11,542 bases of DNA from the NCBI GenBank assembly GCA_023250495.1, contig JAHFAP010000088.1:1-11542 (forward strand), written 5' to 3'. The translations under genes were made by a program, and so were the position numbers. The notes below the pieces were generated by a model. It ran no database searches. It was not told the DNA's origin and saw only the letters and a program-made list of their open reading frames with translations. Source of the DNA: Deltaproteobacteria bacterium (GTDB lineage: Bacteria > Desulfobacterota > Binatia > UBA9968). This document shows, in pieces, positions 6,637 to 11,542 of the stretch. Numbering within the stretch: position 1 is the stretch's first letter; every line of letters begins with the position of its first letter.

Positions 6637-7374
6637 CTATTGAACTGGTGCCCTGGGCGCGACCGATACACCACGAATGCCGGCTTTCTCGATCGCCTGG
6701 GCAACCAGCCCCGAAGCTTTTACGTCCTCGATGAATTCGCGAAGGTACTTTGCGCCGGCGTCGCGGCCTTTTGGAATACCAAGCGCTTGTTGAATCGCCA
6801 TGAATCGGCCATCGAGCACACGCGATCCGGGAAGCTTCTCGGCGTTCGCAACGAGCGGCTGCCTCACTCCAGCGACGGCTTGCACCTTGCTTGCAACGAG
6901 CAGTTCGAACGCCGCGTTGGGGTCCGGCGCGCGTACCAGTTGGGCATGTTGCAAACTGCGGCCCAAAAACAAATCGTAAGCGCTCTTGGCCGATACAGCG
7001 ATGCGCACTCCCTTGCGGTCAACGTCCGCGATGGTGCGAAGCGGCGATCCGGCCGGTACAAGGCACGTGCCTTCGATCTCTATATACGGGGCGGTGAAGC
7101 TGATTTCGCCCGCACGCCCCGGATCGACCGCGAGGAATGCGACATCCCAAGCACCGGCTTGCACCCCCTCAACCATCTTTCCGGCCGCCTCGTAGCCGAC
7201 GAGCTCGACGGGCACACCAAGTCGCCTACCAAGTTCTCGCGCCAGATCAACTGCCACGCCACGGAGATCTCCGCTGGTCGGATCTCTTGTCGCGAGCACT
7301 GGGTTTCCATAGTTTATTCCAACGCGCAGCTTGCCCGTCGGTGCGAGATCAGAACGTAGAGAAAGCGAAATCAC
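6637..7374 (-). CDS. Family-3 substrate-binding protein, apparently leaderless
   Basis: The 245-residue protein is of the SBP_bac_3 type, the amino-acid/polar-solute binding-protein fold. Visible segments: DLAPTGKLRVGINYGNPVLA at the N terminus, VAVDLARELGRRLGVPVELV, the WDVAFLAVDPGRAGEISFTA stretch typical of the first lobe, and SAKSAYDLFLGRS, with ALGIPKGRDAGAKYLREF toward the end. No start option gives a signal peptide. The frame is open to 7440, but that would overlap the upstream gene by 59 bases, so a GTG at 7374, seven bases after the upstream stop, is my choice. No clear Shine-Dalgarno is present, so translational coupling is likely. I recall similar proteins starting directly with the LAPxGxLR segment and lacking leaders, so it may act in the cytoplasm. 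An alternative is a gene whose signal peptide was lost. Confidence 0.75.
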   Translation of the reverse strand: MISLSLRSDLAPTGKLRVGINYGNPVLATRDPTSGDLRGVAVDLARELGRRLGVPVELVGYEAAGKMVEGVQAGAWDVAFLAVDPGRAGEISFTAPYIEIEGTCLVPAGSPLRTIADVDRKGVRIAVSAKSAYDLFLGRSLQHAQLVRAPDPNAAFELLVASKVQAVAGVRQPLVANAEKLPGSRVLDGRFMAIQQALGIPKGRDAGAKYLREFIEDVKASGLVAQAIEKAGIRGVSVAPRAPVQ

Positions 7375-7381
7375 AACTTTG

Positions 7382-8386
7382 TTATTCAATTTTATATCCC
7401 ATCTCCTTTGCCACCTCGGTCGCCAACCGGTCGTCGGCAATGTCGGTGAAGGAAACCTTGCGACCGACGAAGCGTCCTTGAGATTGGATTGCCTTGACCA
7501 AAGTTTCCATGCCAGTTCGACTGGGAATTCCGGTCGGGCTTAGGGTGGTCAGAAACTGATCGTAGGTCTCGGCGGCGGCTTCTTTGTCCATCTTCAGGAC
7601 TCGCACGATAAGATCGACGGTTTTCGCTTTCGATTTCCGTATCTCGTCCTTGGCAAGTTGGAGGGAACGAATCACGCGCTTGGTCTCTGCGGGGCGCTCC
7701 TGAATCGTTTTCACCAGAGCGGTCAAGCCACCGCCGGGCATCTCCACCATGGCTCCGACATCGAGAATTTTATTTAAGCCTTTCTTCTGCGCGGCGAACG
7801 TTACCGGCGGAGACAGCATCGCGCCATCGACGTATCCTGATTCCAGCGAATAGAGGATCTGTATCTGTTGTCCTGGAATCGATAGCAAAACATAGTCTTT
7901 CGAGTGGGCGCCCATTTTTTCGAGAGCCATGGACAGGGCCACATGGATCGTACCGCCCAAACCGCTGATCCCCACCTTTTTTCCCTTCAAGCTCTCGAGG
8001 GTTTTGAATTGTGGTCTAGCCATCAGCCAGTAAGAGATTCGGTCGGATGAGAACCAGATGGCTCTCGTAGGTACTCCGCTCAAGGTCGCGTTGACCGATG
8101 CGGGGCCAACCCCGGCCTGGTAATCGATGTCCCCCTGAACCAGGGCCGCAGGCACCACCGAAGAGGCCATCAAAATAATCTCCATATCCAAGCCGTTGGC
8201 GGTAAAAATGCCCCAATCCTTGGCGGCTAAGAGAGGCAAGGCCGTGATCGTGAAGCCCGCATTGGATATTCTGGCTTGGGTTCGCTTCTCTTGCGCATCG
8301 GCGGCTGCCGGCAAGCTCCATAGCAGTCCAATGACAGCCGTCAGTTGCAGCAACGAAACACCAACGGATTGCGAGTTTTTTCTCAT
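7382..8386 (-). CDS. NMT1/THI5-type ABC substrate-binding protein
   Basis: The 334-residue exported binding protein has a clear signal peptide: charged MRKNSQ, a hydrophobic run at about 12-26, and A29-D-A31 before the mature end. The mature chain shows PLLAAKDWGIFTANGLDMEI, a VQGDIDYQAGVGPASVN segment that belongs to the ligand pocket in this family, TLESLKGKKVGISGLGGTIH, and a C terminus FTDIADDRLATEVAKEMGY. Its length is normal. The ATG is preceded by GGAGAA about ten bases upstream. The leaderless family-3 binding protein follows seven bases downstream, so the two are almost certainly co-transcribed. It shares the fold, but not close identity, with the protein encoded at 2834-3835. The ligand is unknown. 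Confidence 0.87.
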   Translation of the reverse strand: MRKNSQSVGVSLLQLTAVIGLLWSLPAAADAQEKRTQARISNAGFTITALPLLAAKDWGIFTANGLDMEIILMASSVVPAALVQGDIDYQAGVGPASVNATLSGVPTRAIWFSSDRISYWLMARPQFKTLESLKGKKVGISGLGGTIHVALSMALEKMGAHSKDYVLLSIPGQQIQILYSLESGYVDGAMLSPPVTFAAQKKGLNKILDVGAMVEMPGGGLTALVKTIQERPAETKRVIRSLQLAKDEIRKSKAKTVDLIVRVLKMDKEAAAETYDQFLTTLSPTGIPSRTGMETLVKAIQSQGRFVGRKVSFTDIADDRLATEVAKEMGYKIE

Positions 8387-8429
8387 GATGACTCGTTCTC
8401 CAAGGTTACACCGCTACGATCCATTTGAT

Positions 8430-8438
8430 TCTATAACA
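8430..8438 (-). promoter_or_regulatory. Possible extended -10 promoter element
   Basis: TGT-TATAGA on the minus strand, 44 bases before the ATG of the binding-protein gene at 8386, fits an extended -10 (TGnTATAAT). No good -35 hexamer is visible at the usual distance. Confidence 0.3.
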
Positions 8439-8466
8439 TGGACGTAGGTCGTCTGGCTATCCGCCT

Positions 8467-8510
8467 GGGGTCTGGATAATCGGGGTCTGGATAATCGGCG
8501 GATAATCGGG
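8467..8510. repeat. Short tandem repeat (15-mer twice plus partial copy)
   Basis: GGGGTCTGGATAATC occurs twice back to back (8467-8481 and 8482-8496), then GGATAATCGGG recurs at 8500-8510. It lies in the 331-base gap between the GST gene and the binding-protein gene. Too few and too irregular for CRISPR. It could be a binding-site cluster or replication slippage within a dispersed repeat. Confidence 0.75.
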
Positions 8511-8564
8511 GGCAGATTATTTTTTAAGATTACCCGATTGAAATTGCCCTCTGACCCCCGTTAT
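8502..8564. repeat. Imperfect inverted repeat with GGGGGCAGA / TCTGACCCCC arms
   Basis: Arms at 8502-8516 and 8550-8564 pair over about 14 positions with one base shifted on each side; the loop is 33 bases and includes an A/T tract. The CTGACCCCC arm is of the kind seen at ends of dispersed REP-like elements. It overlaps the last tandem copy. Confidence 0.5.
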
Positions 8565-8676
8565 TCACTATGATTTGGACTTGAGCCCGAGAGAGGAATG
8601 GGACGAGAAGGAAGGCGAGATGGCCGCAATCTTCGGCGATTTCCTTAAGCGCGTGGCGACGCCCCTCACCGCATAG
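8551..8676 (+). pseudogene. Possible 3' end of a vanished plus-strand gene
   Basis: An open frame ends in a stop at 8674-8676 and reads YDLDLSPREEWDEKEGEMA, then AIFGDFLKRVATPLTA. The acidic/basic balance and plausible helix look more protein-like than random intergenic sequence, but I recognise no family and there is no convincing start; the inverted repeat borders it. It may be the tail of a gene cut away by the repeat. Confidence 0.2.
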
Positions 8677-8717
8677 CGGGTTTCCCAAGCTGAACAATCC
8701 ATCAAATTCAACAACGC

Positions 8718-9446
8718 CTACGCGTCGAGCTCGGGATAATGCCGAAAGATGCCTTGTTGGTTGAAAGGCAAGCGCCGCTGCGACGACAGGTAGGCGGCAA
8801 TCCGGCGGCGAGCTGAAACACGATCGTGCAGCGCCACCAATCGGGGATGTGTGGGTTCCAGCCTTGCCATCGCCCGCGGAAAGGCATAGCGCAAGCCGGC
8901 GATCATCTGAAACATCGATAGATCGACGTAGGAAACCGCTTTGCCCACGAGATAGTCGGTCCCTTTCGGATTGCGCTTGAGCACCTGCTCGAAGTAATCG
9001 AGGAACTTCGGCAACCGCTCGGTCCTGAAGTCCGCCGCGCGCCGCTTCGCTTCAGGCTTCTGCTCCTCATAGTAGAGGCCGCTCGAGATCGGATGATGGG
9101 TGTCGTGGACCTCGGCGACCCAATCGGCAATCGTGAGCTGCAACTGGTGGGCCCAGAACCGGGTCGCCTCGTTTTTCGGCACGAGGCCGAGGCGCGGGCC
9201 GAGAAACAGCAGGATGTTCGCGGTTTGCGCGATCACCAGCTTGCCAGCTTTCAGGAAAGGCGGCGCGAACGGCGGGTGCTCCACCGAGCGGCTTTCCAGG
9301 AAGCGCATCAACACGGGAATGCCCCCGCCGCCGCGCTCGGGGAGACGGGCGACGTCCACGTATTCCGCGCCGGCGTCCTCCAACGCAAGCCGGACAAACT
9401 CGCCGCGGCCTTGTATGGAGGGCCAGTAATACAGCTCGTAGCGCAT
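8718..9446 (-). CDS. Glutathione S-transferase family protein
   Basis: The 242-residue cytoplasmic protein has the two-domain GST layout. The thioredoxin-like N-terminal domain starts RYELYYWPSIQGRGEFVRLA, with Tyr6/Tyr7 and Ser10 as candidate glutathione-activating residues, as in Tyr-type (sigma/alpha-like) GSTs. A VIAQTANILLFLG segment at about 71-83 matches the glutathione-gamma-glutamyl binding helix. The helical C-terminal domain contains DYLVGKAVSYVDLSMFQMIA, with the S-x-x-D capping box of the family. The ATG is preceded by GAGGAGA. The gene follows the ABM-domain gene after 51 bases on the same strand, likely one transcript. Probable role: conjugation, isomerisation or detoxification of an electrophilic intermediate. 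Substrate unknown. Confidence 0.87.
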   Translation of the reverse strand: MRYELYYWPSIQGRGEFVRLALEDAGAEYVDVARLPERGGGGIPVLMRFLESRSVEHPPFAPPFLKAGKLVIAQTANILLFLGPRLGLVPKNEATRFWAHQLQLTIADWVAEVHDTHHPISSGLYYEEQKPEAKRRAADFRTERLPKFLDYFEQVLKRNPKGTDYLVGKAVSYVDLSMFQMIAGLRYAFPRAMARLEPTHPRLVALHDRVSARRRIAAYLSSQRRLPFNQQGIFRHYPELDA

Positions 9447-9497
9447 GCGGGTTCTCCTCGGCTCAGAAATGTTGAACTTTTTCTCCAGGTATGGAGG

Positions 9498-9809
9498 TTA
9501 ACGCCAGGCGGCGTCGGCGGGTACCAGGTTCTTGCCGAAGCGGCGCTCGGGCGGGGCGGCCAGCCAGGGCTGGACCTTCTCGAAGTAGAGCTTGAAGTGG
9601 GGGGTTTGCCGGTGCGCCTCTAGCGCCGCCTCGTCCCGGTAGATCTCGTAGAAATAGAAGCGGTTCGGGTCGTCCCGGTCCTGGATCACGTCGAAGCGCA
9701 GGCAGCCGGGCTCGTCCTTCTCCGAATGCTCCGCGTCGTAGCGGACGACTTCCAAGAACTCCGAGACGTGCTCGGGTTTTACCTGTACGGTCACGTGCAG
9801 AACTACCAT
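9498..9809 (-). CDS. ABM-domain (antibiotic biosynthesis monooxygenase-type) protein
   Basis: The 103-residue single-domain protein has a dimeric ferredoxin-like fold, as in YgiN/LsrG-type small monooxygenases and related cofactor-free oxygenases or isomerases. Visible hallmarks: HVTVQVKPEHVSEFLEVVR at the start, then SEKDEPGCLRFDVIQDRDDP, the FYFYEIYRDEAALEAHRQTP block and HFKLYFEKV. The start is set by AGGAGGTG, about eight bases upstream of the ATG. It heads a two-gene unit with the GST and has a sigma70-like promoter about 140 bases upstream. Members act on quinols, polyketides or small signal molecules, or sequester reactive carbonyls, so pairing with a GST suits handling of reactive ring-derived products. 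Substrate unproven. Confidence 0.86.
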   Translation of the reverse strand: MVVLHVTVQVKPEHVSEFLEVVRYDAEHSEKDEPGCLRFDVIQDRDDPNRFYFYEIYRDEAALEAHRQTPHFKLYFEKVQPWLAAPPERRFGKNLVPADAAWR

Positions 9810-10209
9810 GGGTGCACCTCCTGCTGTCCTGAGTCCTCGTCGTCGCTGAGCAGCGCTTCCCGTGCCCCCTGACGGGCCGGCACCTCAGGGCACAAAACGG
9901 CTGGTGCAAGAATAGGGCTGGCCCTGGATCACCACATTGAGCGCGAGAGTATCCAATAAGGTGCTGTTATGTCAACTTGGTAGCGGCTTAGAGCGCTTTG
10001 GCAAGTCGGAAAGAAGTGACGCTGAAACGAGCCAGGCGATTCTCAGATCCTTCTGGCCTGTCCTCCCGCCGCTGTGCCGCTCTGATCAAATTCAAGATTC
10101 AATAGACTTGACCCTCAGCCCTATAAGACCTGCCCTCGCTACTCACCTTCTTTCCCTCCAGCACCCTCACCACCTACGGAGTTTGTCGGGGTCGGGCGTG
10201 AAAAAATGT
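9810..10209. other. Intergenic region without a recognisable gene
   Basis: Four hundred bases between the ABM gene and repeat copy B. Apart from the promoter-like pair at 9948-9975, I see no gene, tRNA or repeat here; a short plus-strand frame (9937-10254) looks non-coding, with a Ser/Leu/Pro-rich translation and no family resemblance. Confidence 0.55.
9948..9975 (-). promoter_or_regulatory. Sigma70-like promoter of the ABM-GST unit
   Basis: On the minus strand a perfect TTGACA (9970-9975) is followed after 16 bases by GATACT (9948-9953), four of six matches to TATAAT. It faces the ABM gene, leaving a leader of about 130 bases. Confidence 0.5.
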
Positions 10210-10313
10210 GGTAAACTATTCCGCCGGGGGCCAGGCGTGCGCGTCGTGGCATGAATTCAGGCTACGCCGACGCGATCGATCTGGTCAAGAAAAACGTTCG
10301 CCTCCCCTTTTCC
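10210..10313. repeat. 104-base dispersed repeat, copy B
   Basis: Ungapped match to 5281-5384, 97 of 104 bases identical, same orientation. On the minus strand it begins 14 bases after the stop of the MaoC-like gene. The differences abolish the ATG of copy A's short frame and introduce a TGA in the frame beginning GKLFRRG, supporting a non-coding element. A plus-strand frame from 10251 runs into the antisense of the MaoC-like gene and is not a gene. Confidence 0.9.
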
Positions 10314-10327
10314 TCCACCGCTGATTT

Positions 10328-11185
10328 TCACAGCGCGAACTTTGCCGCGGCGGTCATGGCAAGATTGCCGTTCGCATCCAGCGCCCAGAGTTCGGCCTCA
10401 CGGCCATCGGCACCGGCCGCTCCGGCGATGGTAAACTTTCCGGTATCGTAAATCTGGCGCACGCTTTTAAAACCGAAGGATGCCAGTTGGCGCGCCGGCA
10501 GCTCGCTGCGGCACATCTCGATGAGCAACTGTGACACGAGCGAACTCTGTACCACCAGGCCGGGAAGCCGTTCGACTTTGGTGACGTAGTCGCGGTCGTA
10601 GTGGATGCGGTGGCTGTTGAACCGGATCGCGGAAAAGCGGAAGAGCAGGGCCGGATTGGGCTCGATCACGCGGCGCCACGTCGCCTGGGCAGGGACCGCA
10701 GGCGGAGTTGTGGCTGCCGCTTCTGCCCTTGCTTCGCTGAGAAAAACCAGATCGCGCTCTTCCACGACGGCCAGGCCGCGGCTGTTCGAGATGCTGTTGC
10801 GCTCGATCACGGTCGCCATGGCACCACTCGGAGCATCGTCGATACGAATGTCGGCGATTTCAGTAACCCGCGTGATGTCGTCGCCGATCCTCAGCGGTTC
10901 ATGAAATGTCATGCGGGTACCGCCGATTCGGCGGCGCGGCAAAGGGATGGGCGGCACAATGCCGCCGCCGGCTGCCTGCCCGTCCGTTCGCATCTGCGCG
11001 GGCCGGTGCGACGCCGGGAAAAAACCTCCGTACCATCCGGGAGGAATCGGAGCGCCCTTTTCCATTGGCGGATTTTCCAGCCCCAACGTGGCGGCGAATT
11101 TTAACATAGCCGAAGCCGTAACCACGTCTGTGGCCGTTTCACTTTTGCCGATATAGCGCTTAAAACTCTCTAATGGCTCTGCCAT
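10328..11185 (-). CDS. MaoC/HTD2-like double-hotdog hydratase (dehydratase)
   Basis: The 285-residue cytoplasmic protein has two hotdog domains: an N-terminal FAS1-like dehydratase domain (about 5-140, with FPASHRPAQM and MTFHEPLRIGDDITR) and a C-terminal MaoC domain (about 175-285). The latter carries the hydratase motif RFNSHRIHYDRDY, with N190, H192, H195 and D197 in the region where the catalytic Asp/His pair lies. This layout matches HTD2-type 3-hydroxyacyl thioester dehydratases and mesaconyl-C4-CoA/itaconyl-CoA-type hydratases, which add or remove water at a CoA or ACP thioester. The ATG at 11185 follows GGGAGG nine bases upstream. It is monocistronic as far as visible, with repeat copy B right behind it. 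A role in processing ring-cleavage acids is possible; the precise substrate cannot be given. Confidence 0.84.
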   Translation of the reverse strand: MAEPLESFKRYIGKSETATDVVTASAMLKFAATLGLENPPMEKGAPIPPGWYGGFFPASHRPAQMRTDGQAAGGGIVPPIPLPRRRIGGTRMTFHEPLRIGDDITRVTEIADIRIDDAPSGAMATVIERNSISNSRGLAVVEERDLVFLSEARAEAAATTPPAVPAQATWRRVIEPNPALLFRFSAIRFNSHRIHYDRDYVTKVERLPGLVVQSSLVSQLLIEMCRSELPARQLASFGFKSVRQIYDTGKFTIAGAAGADGREAELWALDANGNLAMTAAAKFAL

Positions 11186-11218
11186 GGCGACAACCTCCCT
11201 GTATGTTCTTTGTTGCCG

Positions 11219-11248
11219 AGCCTAGTCCGCCACCGCTTGGTGTGTCAA
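11219..11248 (-). promoter_or_regulatory. Possible promoter of the MaoC-like gene
   Basis: TTGACA (11243-11248, minus strand) is followed after 18 bases by TAGGCT, a poor -10 with three matches. The position just upstream of the MaoC-like gene is sensible. Confidence 0.3.
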
Positions 11249-11349
11249 GCCAAAAAAGATAGCGGATGAAACCACGCAGCGATATTTGCATAGGATGTCG
11301 GTGTCAGGCTTTGCTCATTTCATATTACTCCGCTCAAAACGAGTATCGC

Positions 11350-11542
11350 CAAAAAAGCAGTAGGGTCGAGGACTGGCGCGGTATTCCGAAGGTGAGACCT
11401 ATCTGTTTCCGCCCCTTTCGTCTGACGGTGCCTCGCTAGCCTCACCGTAAATCCGTCTCCAGCCCCCGCCACTTCAAACCGGACTTGACCCTTTCGGTCA
11501 TCCGGCTTACCTGAGCCTTTCACCTCAAGGCGCTATCTGCCT
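11350..11542 (-). mobile_element. Group II intron, 3' part (partial, runs off right edge)
   Basis: The minus strand entering from the right edge carries a domain V-like hairpin (11476-11508) followed by about 120 bases rich in purine blocks (GAAGTGGCGGGGGCTGGAG, later GGGGCGGAAACAGATAGG). The 3' splice site and domain VI are not resolved, so the left limit is approximate. The intron body with any reverse transcriptase would lie beyond the window. The short frame here beginning MKGSGKPDDRKGQVRFEVAG is a translation of the intron RNA, not a gene. The orientation equals that of the intron piece at the left edge. Confidence 0.5.
11476..11508 (-). ncRNA. Group II intron domain V-like hairpin
   Basis: On the minus strand the 33 bases fold as an 8-bp lower helix (AAGCCGGA with TCCGGTTT, one G-U), a two-base 3' bulge (AG), a 5-bp upper helix (TGACC with GGTCA) and a GAAAG loop. 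This is the canonical domain V layout, with the catalytic AGC triad at the base of the 5' strand. The loop is one base shorter than the commonest form. Confidence 0.65.

Noticed and set aside
7375..7440. Upstream start for the family-3 binding protein that might supply a leader
   Set aside because: The added residues are Arg/Trp-rich without a hydrophobic core, and the extension overlaps the upstream gene by 59 bases.
8467..8510. Possible CRISPR array
   Set aside because: Units are contiguous without spacers, and there are only two full copies and a fragment.
9093..9623. Plus-strand open frame of 176 codons
   Set aside because: Antisense to both the GST and ABM genes, which have clear family motifs and ribosome binding sites.
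11320..11523. A 67-codon hypothetical protein at the right end
   Set aside because: It overlaps a domain V-like RNA hairpin and is better explained as translated intron RNA.

Overview
The window reads as accessory DNA from a GC-rich, probably uncultured environmental bacterium. Isolated NMT1/THI5-type solute-binding proteins mixed with ring-cleavage-type dioxygenases and flavin monooxygenases fit deltaproteobacteria-like, Binatota-, Rokubacteria- or Tectomicrobia-like soil lineages. That placement is inference from gene content; no rRNA or marker gene is present. Base composition is mosaic: sampled 60-base lines run from about 47% GC (bicupin gene) to about 78% GC (gentisate-dioxygenase-like gene).

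Layout. Bases 1-164 look like the 5' part of a group II intron on the minus strand, running out of the left edge. They abut a paired-hairpin repeat of the 'SLPRKRES...DSRFHGND' kind (167-227). One plus-strand gene follows (437-1453, a gentisate 1,2-dioxygenase-like bicupin). It converges on a long run of minus-strand genes through two palindromic repeats (1491-1585). In transcription order from the right, the minus-strand genes are: a MaoC/HTD2-like double-hotdog hydratase (11185-10328); an ABM-domain monooxygenase and a glutathione S-transferase (9809-8718, probably one operon with a sigma70-like promoter near 9950-9975); an NMT1-type solute-binding protein and a leaderless family-3 solute-binding protein seven bases behind it (8386-6637); a truncated NMT1-type gene relic (about 6563-6279); an unassigned bicupin (6268-5405); a LigB-type extradiol dioxygenase (5106-4054); a second intact NMT1-type solute-binding protein (3835-2834); and a luciferase-like flavin monooxygenase (2716-1646). 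The right end (about 11350-11542) carries a hairpin with group II intron domain V architecture on the minus strand, so both window edges appear to be intron ends in the same orientation.

How the parts may work together. Four enzymes belong to families that attack aromatic rings or their breakdown products (two cupin proteins, the LigB protein and the luciferase-like monooxygenase). The GST, ABM and MaoC proteins could handle downstream or reactive intermediates. Three intact binding proteins plus one relic could scavenge substrates, but no ABC permease or ATPase is encoded here. The substrate is unknown and a single pathway is not proven: the intergenic gaps, repeats and uneven GC suggest an island assembled in pieces.

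Most notable are a 104-base repeat (about 93% identical) behind two different minus-strand genes, whose gene-proximal 11-mer recurs behind a third, and altered metal-ligand positions in the LigB-like and gentisate-dioxygenase-like proteins.
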